Shown: one piece after another, positions 28,416 through 35,851 of the stretch
Layout of the letters: each line of letters begins with the position of its first letter
How positions within the stretch are numbered: position 1 is the first letter of the stretch
NCBI RefSeq assembly: GCF_000426605.1
Contig: NZ_AUFR01000026.1
Location: 1-44,298 of the forward strand
From: Propionibacterium acidifaciens DSM 21887
Lineage (GTDB): Bacteria; Actinomycetota; Actinomycetes; Propionibacteriales; Propionibacteriaceae
DNA: 44,298 bases
Direction: 5' to 3'
Translations under genes and position numbers: made by a program
Notes under the pieces: model-generated
Told to the model about the DNA's origin: nothing
What the model saw: only the letters and a program-made list of their open reading frames with translations
Databases searched by the model: none

Positions 28416-29353
28416 GCGCACGAACGGGTGGGCTGGGGCGTGGCCTCGGGGAGCTCTTCCAGCGCACCGACGTCCCCGCGGCGGCACCGGACGCCGGGAG
28501 GGGGGACGAGGCCCGTGCCGAGGAGTCCCGGGTCGGGGACCTCGCGTCCGCGACGATGCCCGACGGTTCGTACTACGCCGAACTACCGGTCGAAGCGATC
28601 ACCCCGAACCCCCGGCAGCCCCGTCAGGTGTTCGGCGAGGAGGAGCTCGCCGAGCTCAGCGAGTCGATCGAGGAGGTCGGCCTGCTCCAGCCCATCGTCG
28701 TGCGCAGGATCGATGACGGGCACTACGAGCTGATCATGGGCGAGCGCAGGCTGCGCGCCCACGAGAGGGCCGGCATCGGGACGATCCCCGCGATCGTGCG
28801 GAGCACCGATGACTCGAAGATGCTCACCGACGCCCTGCTCGAGAACCTGCACCGTGTGCAGCTGAACCCCCTCGAGGAGGCGGCCGCCTACGAGCAGCTC
28901 ATGAGCGACTTCGGCATCACCCAGGAGCAGCTCTCGACCCGTATCAAGAAGTCGCGTCCGCACATCTCCAACACGATCCGGCTGCTCAGACTTCCCGCCA
29001 CCGTCCAGCGCCGCGTCGCCGCCGGCGTCCTGTCGGCCGGCCATGCGCGCGCGCTGCTGTCACTCGACGATCCTCTCGCCGTCGAGAGACTGGCCCAGCG
29101 CATCGTCGCCGAGGGCCTCTCCGTGCGCGCGACCGAGGAGATCGTCACGCTCGCCCCGGCCCGCCAGGAGGCGCCGCGCGGCACGAGGAGGGCCAGGACA
29201 CCGAACCCGCGGGCCGAGTCGATCGCCCACGAGCTCGGCGATCGCTTCGACACGAGGGTCAAGGTGACCATCGGTCGTCGGAAGGGCAGCATCACGATCG
29301 ACTTCGCCGGTGAGGACGATCTCGAGCGGATCCTCGGCATCCTCGGGAAGTGA
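28412..29353 (+). CDS. parB: Chromosome partitioning protein ParB (Spo0J)
   Basis: A 313-residue CTP-dependent DNA clamp that binds parS. The start SARTGGLGRGLGELF is the conserved N-terminal ParA-stimulating peptide of the family. The CTPase motifs read ITPNPRQPRQVF and MGERRLRAHERAG. The helix-turn-helix region reads TQEQLSTRIKKSRPHISNTIRLLRLP, and the C-terminal dimerisation domain contains ELGDRFDTRVKVTIGRRKG. The ATG overlaps the parA stop (ATGA), so the pair forms a coupled operon. It converges on trxA, as in mycobacteria. Confidence 0.97.
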   Translation: MSARTGGLGRGLGELFQRTDVPAAAPDAGRGDEARAEESRVGDLASATMPDGSYYAELPVEAITPNPRQPRQVFGEEELAELSESIEEVGLLQPIVVRRIDDGHYELIMGERRLRAHERAGIGTIPAIVRSTDDSKMLTDALLENLHRVQLNPLEEAAAYEQLMSDFGITQEQLSTRIKKSRPHISNTIRLLRLPATVQRRVAAGVLSAGHARALLSLDDPLAVERLAQRIVAEGLSVRATEEIVTLAPARQEAPRGTRRARTPNPRAESIAHELGDRFDTRVKVTIGRRKGSITIDFAGEDDLERILGILGK

Positions 29354-29362
29354 CCGGGCACG

Positions 29363-29388
29363 GGCCCCGGCCCGGCGCCCCCGGGGCC
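29363..29388 (+). terminator. Terminator-like hairpin after parB
   Basis: GGCCCCGG (29363-29370) and CCGGGGCC (29381-29388) form a perfect 8-bp GC stem with a 10-base loop, 9 bases after the parB stop. No T-run is present. Confidence 0.45.
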
Positions 29389-29897
29389 GGCCGATCCGTC
29401 GAGAGCACCCGGACCATGCCGATGCCTCGGCGTCCGCCACGGCGATCCCGGTCGGGCCCTGAGCTCCGGCCATGGCAACGAATTGATTTATCGACAAATC
29501 GAGGTCCAGTCGGCGGAACCGACCCACAGCATTTCCGGGTGCCACCGGCCTCGACATCCCCGCGCAGCGGCGCCGGGGTCGCGAACGGACGGGACGTCCT
29601 GGGTTGTACGGGACCGGCGCTGCGCGTCGGGGCCCGAGGGCCTGAACGGTCACGGACGGTGCGGCTCGGCCGACGCGGAGCGGATCGGGCGGGTGGGACC
29701 ATCGACCACGGCACCTCCGCCGGCCTTCGGACGCGGGGCCGACCGCGGAGAGGCGATGCGCGTGGGACGCACCGGCGCCTCATGGCGGGGCCGAGCATGC
29801 GGAACCGATCCGTGAGGCGGCCCTGGTGCGGAGTGCGGTGCCGGTCCCCGCGGCTCGCCCGCGCGGTCTCCGGCGCGCGGAGACGCGTCGAGGGGAG
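29389..29897. other. 509-bp gene-free convergent spacer between parB and trxA
   Basis: No frame here has recognisable protein similarity. A short AT-rich patch (29480-29500, AATTGATTTATCGACAAATC) contains the small inverted repeat GATTT/AAATC. It is unusually long for a convergent spacer and may be the remnant of lost genes (mycobacteria have cwlM in this interval). Confidence 0.4.
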
Positions 29898-30221
29898 TCA
29901 GAGGAACTCGTCGAGGACCTTGAGCAGACCCGCACGGGTCTTGGCGCCCTGGAACTGCGCGACGAGCCGGCCGTCGCGGTAGATCTGCACGGTGGGCAGC
30001 CCGAGGACGCCCTGCTGGGTCGGCACGACCGTGTTCGCGTTGGTGTCGAGCTTGACGAAGTTGATGCGGTCGCCGTACTCCTCGCTGAGTTCGTCGAGGA
30101 TGGGGCTCATGCGTTTGCAGGGGCCGCACCAGTCGGCCCAGAAGTCGACGAGGGTCGGCTTGTCCGATCCGAGGACGACGTCGTGGAAGGTGGCGTCGGT
30201 GACGTCGATCACGTTGCTCAT
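29898..30221 (-). CDS. trxA: Thioredoxin
   Basis: A 107-residue thioredoxin. The active site is WADWCGPCKRM and the cis-Pro loop is GVLGLPTVQIYRDGR. It donates electrons to ribonucleotide reductase, methionine sulfoxide reductase and other targets. AGGAGGAG lies four bases before the ATG. It is 135 bases downstream of trxB in the same direction, the actinobacterial trxB-trxC pair near parB. Confidence 0.97.
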   Translation of the reverse strand: MSNVIDVTDATFHDVVLGSDKPTLVDFWADWCGPCKRMSPILDELSEEYGDRINFVKLDTNANTVVPTQQGVLGLPTVQIYRDGRLVAQFQGAKTRAGLLKVLDEFL

Positions 30222-30356
30222 GAGACTCCTCCTGCCCGGCTGGTCGAGCGTGCGGCCTCCATCCTACGGAGCCGGTCGCGGCGGGGCCGGGAGGCGGCGC
30301 CGGACCCGGCGGGGGAGCAGGCCACAGGGGGCGGGGCCGTGGACCTGCCCGCGGGG

Positions 30357-31295
30357 TCAGGACTGGAGGGAGGCGAGGTGGTTCTCGGCGTCCAGGGCAG
30401 CGCGGCAGCCCGTGCCGGCGGCCGAGATGGCCTGCCGGTAGACGTGGTCGACGAGATCCCCGCAGGCGAAGACGCCGGGCAGGTCGGTGCGCGTCGAGGA
30501 ACCCTCGACGAGGACGTAGCCGGCCTCGTCGAGGGCCACCTGGCCCTTGAACAGCTCGGAGCGGGGCACCGAGCCGATGGCCTCGAACAGGCCCTCGACG
30601 GCCAGCTCGCGTGTGGAGCCGTCCCTGGTGTCCTGAAGGGTCACGGACTCGAGCCGGTCGTCGCCGTGCAGGTCGACGACGACCGAGTTCCAGGCGAAGT
30701 CGATCTTGGGGTTCTTCTTCGCCCGCTCGACCATGATCTCGGAGCCGCGCAGCCGGTCGCGACGGTGGATGAGCGTCACCGAGTCGGCGAAGCGCGTGAG
30801 GAAGAGGGCCTCCTCGAGGGCGGCGTCGCCGCCGCCGACGACGGCGATCGGCTTGCCGCGGAAGAAGAAGCCGTCGCACGTGGCGCACCAGCTCAGGCCC
30901 TTGCCGGAGTAGCGCTCCTCGGCCGGGATGCCGAGATGGCGATAGCCGGAGCCGGTCGCCAGGATGACGGTCCGCGCCCGGTGGACGGCGCCCGTGCCGT
31001 CCGTGACGGTCTTCACGTCGCCGGCGAGATCGACCTCGGTCGCGTCGTCGGTGATGAACTCGGCGCCGAAGCGCTCGGCCTGGCGGCGTATGCCGTCCAT
31101 GAGCTCGGGGCCCTGGATGCCCTCGGGGAAGCCGGGATAGTTCTCCACCTCGGTCGTCGTCATGAGCGCGCCGCCGGCGTCGAGCGAGCCCTCGAGGACG
31201 AGCGGGGACATGCCCGCCCGCGCGGTGTAGATGGCCGCGGTGCAGCCCGCGGGGCCGGAGCCGATGATGATGACGTCACGGAGCTGGTCGTTCAT
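30357..31295 (-). CDS. trxB: Thioredoxin-disulfide reductase
   Basis: A 312-residue flavoprotein that reduces thioredoxin with NADPH. The FAD-binding motif is IIGSGPAGCTAAIYTARAG, the redox-active disulfide lies in WCATCDG and the NADPH-binding motif is VVGGGDAALEEALFL. The second FAD contact reads GVFACGDLVD. The length and order are standard for the low-molecular-weight enzyme. It is followed by trxA. Confidence 0.97.
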   Translation of the reverse strand: MNDQLRDVIIIGSGPAGCTAAIYTARAGMSPLVLEGSLDAGGALMTTTEVENYPGFPEGIQGPELMDGIRRQAERFGAEFITDDATEVDLAGDVKTVTDGTGAVHRARTVILATGSGYRHLGIPAEERYSGKGLSWCATCDGFFFRGKPIAVVGGGDAALEEALFLTRFADSVTLIHRRDRLRGSEIMVERAKKNPKIDFAWNSVVVDLHGDDRLESVTLQDTRDGSTRELAVEGLFEAIGSVPRSELFKGQVALDEAGYVLVEGSSTRTDLPGVFACGDLVDHVYRQAISAAGTGCRAALDAENHLASLQS

Positions 31296-31447
31296 GGTTG
31301 CCTTTCTCGTCTCTGGCCGACGGGCGGTGGTCCGAGCCTACGCGGTGCCGGGACGGTCGGGGCCCTGGCCGTCCCCCGGCGCGGGTCGTTGGTTGGGGAA
31401 CGCGGTGGGCGGCGGTCTCATTCCGCTGTCGGCGCCCCGGGCCCCGT

Positions 31448-32764
31448 TCAGCCGGCGTTCTTGGAGTCCGTGACGACCCGGGCCAGGTTGCCGATCGCCG
31501 CGTCGGCCGATTGCTTGCCCTCGAGCGTCATGCGCAGCTGGCCCTCGACGACCGGGCGCAGGTCGAGCCAGGCGTCGCTGCCGCCGAGCATGACGCCGGC
31601 GTGGTCGATGCTGGCCAGACCGGCGTTGGCGATCCGATTGGACGAGAGCTCGCTCGTCACGAGCAGGCCCGTGCGTGAGGGGATCGCCGGAATCATCGCC
31701 GCCGTCGTCGACAGCGGCTGGTCCTCGAGGCAGTAGTGGAGGAACTGGAAGGCGACGTCCTGGTAGCGGCTCTGACGCGAGACGCTCAGGACGGTGCCGG
31801 TGCGCAGGATCGACGGCTCGCCGCCGGCATCGCCCGGGGGCATGGGGAAGAAGGCCATGTGGGCCTCGTCGCCGAGGCCCGCGCCGTTCAGCTCGTCCCA
31901 GGTGGCGGTGCCCATGGGGGCCATGGCGGCCCTGCCCTGGGCGATGAGGCGCGGCTCGCCCGTGCCGGGCACCGACGACGGATCGGCTGTCCCGTCATTG
32001 ACGAGGCCGGCCAGGAAGTCGAGGGCCTTCGCGCCCGTGCCGTCGTTGAAGCCCAGGTCGCCCTCCTCGGTGAACAGCCTGCCGCCGTAGGCGCCGACGA
32101 GGTTGGCCCAGGTGCGCACCAGACCGGGGCCGAACGGGTCGAAGCCGCTGAAGCCCTCGCCGTTGAGCTGCTTGGCCATCTCGCGCAGCTCGTCGAGCGT
32201 CTTCGGGGGCTCGGTGATGCCGGCCTGCGTGAGCAGGTCGACGCGGTAACCGACGACCTGGAGGTCCATCGCGTAGGGCACGCCGAACAGCTCGTCGTCG
32301 ATGCGGCAGCTGGGCAGGAAGCGTTCGTCGACGCCGAGGTCGGCGAGCAGGTCGGCCGGGAGGGGCTCAAGCGCGTTGCGACGGCGCAGAGCGTGCAGCC
32401 AGCCGTACTCGGGCATGAGGACGTCGGCCAGGATGCCGCCGGTCAGGGCCGTGAGGATCTTGTCGGGCAACTTGTCGCTCGTCGTGTAGGTGGTGGCCAT
32501 CTGGTAGGCGCTCGTGCCGAAGAAGCCGGTGAGGACGTTGTTGGCGTAGCGGTCCTGGAGCTCGCCCGTGCCGAGCAGTGCCGAGAGCATCGACAGGGTG
32601 CCTGAACCGGTGCTCTTCGCGTCGTGCCAGTCGGGGCTGGCCGAGGGGCTCGCGCCGGTGGCGGTGGGCCGGGAGTCGTCGTTGCCGTCGCGGCAGGCGC
32701 TCAGCGCGGCCGCGGCCAGGGCGGCGGCGCCGATCCTCAGCAGCTTCCTGCGTTGCAGCCGCAC
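31448..32764 (-). CDS. Lipoprotein, ABC extracellular solute-binding protein (family 1)
   Basis: A 438-residue protein with an N-terminal basic region, a hydrophobic stretch and the lipobox LSAC (Cys24), so it should be a lipid-anchored surface protein. The body fits the type 1 sugar-binding fold: DKILTALTGGILADVLM, GVPYAMDLQVVGYRVDLLTQAG, PPKTLDELREMAKQL and the late IPSRTGLLV hinge region. GTG at 32762-32764 has AAGGAGG five bases upstream. No permease or ATPase gene is adjacent, so it is an orphan binding protein and must share a transporter encoded elsewhere. The ligand is probably a sugar by family, but this is not certain. It stands where sigM and its anti-sigma gene lie in mycobacteria. 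Confidence 0.85.
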   Translation of the reverse strand: MRLQRRKLLRIGAAALAAAALSACRDGNDDSRPTATGASPSASPDWHDAKSTGSGTLSMLSALLGTGELQDRYANNVLTGFFGTSAYQMATTYTTSDKLPDKILTALTGGILADVLMPEYGWLHALRRRNALEPLPADLLADLGVDERFLPSCRIDDELFGVPYAMDLQVVGYRVDLLTQAGITEPPKTLDELREMAKQLNGEGFSGFDPFGPGLVRTWANLVGAYGGRLFTEEGDLGFNDGTGAKALDFLAGLVNDGTADPSSVPGTGEPRLIAQGRAAMAPMGTATWDELNGAGLGDEAHMAFFPMPPGDAGGEPSILRTGTVLSVSRQSRYQDVAFQFLHYCLEDQPLSTTAAMIPAIPSRTGLLVTSELSSNRIANAGLASIDHAGVMLGGSDAWLDLRPVVEGQLRMTLEGKQSADAAIGNLARVVTDSKNAG

Positions 32765-32910
32765 GGGTGCCTCCTTGTGCCGGTGATGCCCGGAGCCCCG
32801 TGCCCGGGGCCGGCGTCCGATCCGACTCTACCGTCGACGCCGCTCCGGCCGTCCATGGTGCTCTCTTGCGAATGTCGAAGAGAGACGGATACGAGGGGAT
32901 CGGCGCCGAT

Positions 32911-32949
32911 CGACGATTATCATGATGTCTACTTTTTACGTAATAAAAA
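32911..32949 (-). promoter_or_regulatory. AT-rich element upstream of the solute-binding protein gene
   Basis: An AT-rich island contains the inverted repeat TTTTTA (32933-32938)/TAAAAA (32944-32949). On the minus strand there is also GATAAT (32916-32921), a 5/6 match to the -10 consensus. It may drive the solute-binding protein gene 150 bases downstream, or the inverted repeat may terminate the phosphatase gene. No clear -35. Confidence 0.35.
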
Positions 32950-33025
32950 TGGATACGGAATGATCACCCAGGCGGCCGCCCGTCGGGGGCAGACGCGCCC
33001 CGGCACGGCGGCGACCGGGCCGCTC

Positions 33026-33745
33026 TCAGTGGGTCTGCTCGTCAGGGGGCAGATGGTCGAAACGGTTGATCCAGTGGATCACGGTCTCGCCGGCCCCCTC
33101 GTAGGGCTCGGGGGCGGGCAGTCCGGTCTCGAGGTGGGCCGTCGCCGTGTTGAGCATGGTGACCCACGGGTCGGGGGCGCCCTGCACGCTGGCCGCACCC
33201 ATCGAGGCGCGCAGCAGGTACTGGATGATCCATTCGTAGCAGATGAGGCCGACGACCCGGTCGTCGGCGTGGAAGCGGCGCTCCAGGTCGGCGAAGAGGG
33301 CGAAGCCGCGGCCCTGCGCCTGGGCCGGGGCCTCGACGTACTCGCCCTTGTCGTACCAGCCGTCGTCGTCGACGTCGACGGGCACGACGACGCGCTCGTT
33401 CACCTCGCGCAGCGCGCTGGCGCCGGCCCCGCGCTCGGCCACCGGCGCGCTCGGCGGACCGCCGTACAGGCCGCCGACCTCGTAGGCGTCGGTGAGCAGC
33501 TCGACCGGTACGTCCAGCTCCTCGCTGACCGGCACGGACGTCTGGACGGCCCGCACCATCGGCGAGCACAGCAGCACCTGCGGGCGCGGCAGCAGACCGT
33601 CCGCGAAGGCCTGCGCCAGACGGCGGGCCTGCGTGCGGCCCAGCGCGGTGAGCAGGGGATCGGCGCTGCGCCCCGCGAAGGCGTGACCCGCGGCGGTGAG
33701 CACATTGTTGGACGACTGACCGTGGCGGATCAGGAGGAGCTTCAC
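33026..33745 (-). CDS. Histidine phosphatase (phosphoglycerate mutase-like) family protein
   Basis: A 239-residue protein with the phosphohistidine nucleophile motif LLIRHGQSSNN at the N-terminus. It also has the second-site features DPLLTALGRTQARRLA, VLLCSPMVRAVQTSVP and a C-terminal VVGLICYEWIIQYLL region where many members have SHG. The catalytic second histidine may therefore differ. I start at GTG 33743-33745 because the RHG motif lies 7 residues in, as usual; the longer frame upstream is Pro-rich with no homology. There is no Shine-Dalgarno, and a TACACT -10 ends 7 bases before the GTG, so it may be leaderless. The substrate is unknown. Confidence 0.85.
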   Translation of the reverse strand: MKLLLIRHGQSSNNVLTAAGHAFAGRSADPLLTALGRTQARRLAQAFADGLLPRPQVLLCSPMVRAVQTSVPVSEELDVPVELLTDAYEVGGLYGGPPSAPVAERGAGASALREVNERVVVPVDVDDDGWYDKGEYVEAPAQAQGRGFALFADLERRFHADDRVVGLICYEWIIQYLLRASMGAASVQGAPDPWVTMLNTATAHLETGLPAPEPYEGAGETVIHWINRFDHLPPDEQTH

Positions 33746-33752
33746 AGGGCGC

Positions 33753-33758
33753 AGTGTA
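33753..33758 (-). promoter_or_regulatory. -10 element of the histidine phosphatase gene (leaderless)
   Basis: The minus strand reads AATACACT, then GCGCCCT, then the GTG start. TACACT is a good -10. Transcription would begin at or next to the start codon. The -35 region has no consensus. Confidence 0.4.
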
Positions 33759-34010
33759 TTCGGCGGGCCCGACGCAGGCGGGGCCCCGGGCCCTGGGAGG
33801 GCGATGCCGGGGGGTCGGCCACCGGGCGGGCGGTGTCCAGCCGTGTCGGAGGGCCGCGGCGGCGGGGCCGCCGGCGCTCCCCGCGGGGCCTCGCGGGGCG
33901 GGGACCCGGACGCCATGATCCCGCGCGAGGGGCGCTCCTGCGAGGGGGCGGGTCGCGGTCCGCCGCGCCTCACCGGGACCGCGGCGGTGCGGGCGCGTCT
34001 CGTGGGCGGC

Positions 34011-35756
34011 TCAGGCGGTGACCGCGATCTCGCTGATGCCGCCCTGCCAGCCGCCGTCGACCCGGGGCAGGCTCGTGAGGTAGACGAGAACGTAGCGGGT
34101 GGTGGGCCCGTCGTCGAAGGAGAACCGGGTCGTCGCGCCGGCCCCGTAGTCGGTGGCGACCGTCGTCCAGTCGTTCACCGTCGCGCGCGAGGGGTTCTCG
34201 GCGTCCCTGGGCGTCATGATCTGGACGGCCGTCGGTTCGCCGACGAACCGGATGTCCAGCCCGTCGAGCCCGACCGGGCGTCCCAGGTCGAGCAGCAGCC
34301 CCGTGCCCGGCTTGAGACCGCTGAAGGTCGCCGAGCCGGTGTACAGATCGGTGCGCCAGACGGTGCCCGCGTCCGAGTCGGCCACGAGGGCGGCCTCGGC
34401 GGCGTTCTCGCCGCCCTCGCCGCCGTCGGCGGTCGGGTCGAAGGACTCCGCGGTGAAGGCCACGGGCCCGGGGGCCGGCGTGGCGCTCCGCTCCGCAGCG
34501 GCCCGGCGGGCGGCGTTGTCGTTGTGCCTGATCGAGCCGATCATGCCCGGCACCGCGATGACGAGCATCGCCGTGACGTACAGAGGGGCCATCCAGCGCA
34601 GCAGCCGGTAGAGGCGCGTGCCCTCCCAGGAGTTCCCGCGCTCGCGGGCCCGGGCCTCGGCCTGCGCCTGGTGCTCCTTCTCGTCCCGGATGCGGGCCGC
34701 CGCCTCGGCGCGCTCGGCGAGCAGGGCCTCGCGCTGCTCGGCCGCCTCGCGGGTGATGCGCTGCACCTCGGCCTGCTCGACGAGGTCGTCTCCGACGAGC
34801 GGCTCCTGCACGGGCTCGGCGAGCGCGTGGACCCGCGGCGTCATGCCCGTGCCGGTCGTCCCGGCGCGCCCGGCCAGCGCGCGCACCCGCTGCTCCAGAT
34901 CGCCATCGGGGTCGGCGGCGCCGATGACCCGGTTCATGGCGCGCACGATCTGGTCGACGCTGCGGATCCGGTTGGTCCCGGCGCGCGGGGTGAGGATCGA
35001 GACGCACACGGCGTCGAGCGGGGCCGGCACCGACTCCTTGATGGTCGCCGGCGGCACCCAGCGGGGCGTGTTCGAGACCTCCGGCGAGGTCATCGGCGCG
35101 GCAACCAGGCCGAACTCCTTGGTCTGGGGCCGCTCGGCGGGCACCGGCCAGCGCTGGGTCAGGCAGGCGTAGAGGATCTTGCCGAGCGCGCGCACGTCCT
35201 CGGCCTCCTGGAGCGCCGGCTCGCGTCCGGGGATCGCGGCCTCGCCGGACAGGGCCGCGTCGATGAGGAAGCCGACGACCTTCACGTTGCCGTTGGGCGT
35301 GATGATGATGCTCTCGGGCGTGAGGCGGCGGTGGAAGATGCCTCGGGCGTGCATGGGCGAGAGCGCGTCGGCGATCTCGCGGACGACGAAGGCCGACTCG
35401 ACCCCGCTCAGCGCCCCGTACGAGAGCAGCTCGCGCAGCCGCGTGCCGGGGCTGTCCTCGCAGACGATGAAGGGGATCGGCTCGTCGAGGGCGTCGAGGA
35501 CCCTCAGGAACCGCGAGTCGGTGGCCACCGAGGCGCGCCGGGCGGCCGAGAGGACCTCCGGCGTCGTGGGCGCCCGGGGATCGAGGACGTGGACGATCAC
35601 CGACCTCGAGAGCATCGCGTCACGGCCGCGCCAGGTGGTGGCGAAACCGATGACGTCGAGCTGCTCGTCGAGGTGGTAGCGCTCGGCGAGCACGTCGCCG
35701 CCGGCGGGCGCGGCCGCCGGACCGCCGGGCCGGGGCCCCTGCTGCGCTCGCTCCAT
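34011..35756 (-). CDS. Membrane pseudokinase with C-terminal discoidin-like domain (MurJ C-terminal half, free-standing)
   Basis: A 581-residue protein. The cytoplasmic N-terminal domain (about residues 20-290) follows the protein-kinase fold but lacks catalytic residues: the glycine loop is degenerate, the usual VAIK lysine position reads VIVHV, HRD is HRRL and DFG is replaced by GFL. A charged coiled-coil-like region (AEQREALLAERAEAAARIRD) leads to one membrane helix (about 393-413, LYVTAMLVIAVPGMIGSI). An extracellular domain of about 150 residues ends in a discoidin/F5-8-like fold (FSFDDGPTTRYVLVYL, WQGGISEIAV). In mycobacteria this architecture is the C-terminal half of MurJ (Rv3910), where the phosphorylated pseudokinase recruits FhaA. 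Here no flippase part precedes it. AGGA lies five bases before the ATG. Confidence 0.85.
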   Translation of the reverse strand: MERAQQGPRPGGPAAAPAGGDVLAERYHLDEQLDVIGFATTWRGRDAMLSRSVIVHVLDPRAPTTPEVLSAARRASVATDSRFLRVLDALDEPIPFIVCEDSPGTRLRELLSYGALSGVESAFVVREIADALSPMHARGIFHRRLTPESIIITPNGNVKVVGFLIDAALSGEAAIPGREPALQEAEDVRALGKILYACLTQRWPVPAERPQTKEFGLVAAPMTSPEVSNTPRWVPPATIKESVPAPLDAVCVSILTPRAGTNRIRSVDQIVRAMNRVIGAADPDGDLEQRVRALAGRAGTTGTGMTPRVHALAEPVQEPLVGDDLVEQAEVQRITREAAEQREALLAERAEAAARIRDEKEHQAQAEARARERGNSWEGTRLYRLLRWMAPLYVTAMLVIAVPGMIGSIRHNDNAARRAAAERSATPAPGPVAFTAESFDPTADGGEGGENAAEAALVADSDAGTVWRTDLYTGSATFSGLKPGTGLLLDLGRPVGLDGLDIRFVGEPTAVQIMTPRDAENPSRATVNDWTTVATDYGAGATTRFSFDDGPTTRYVLVYLTSLPRVDGGWQGGISEIAVTA

Positions 35757-35851
35757 GTCATTCCTCGCTGCCTGGCCGGCCTGGTCGGCTGGACTGGTCC
35801 CAGTGTGCCCTCGAATCGACCGGGCGCCCGACCGGCCCGCCGAACGGCTCC

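Noticed and set aside
32765-34021. Plus-strand frames opposite the phosphatase gene
   Set aside because: Antisense shadow; the minus strand has the RHG motif in the right place.
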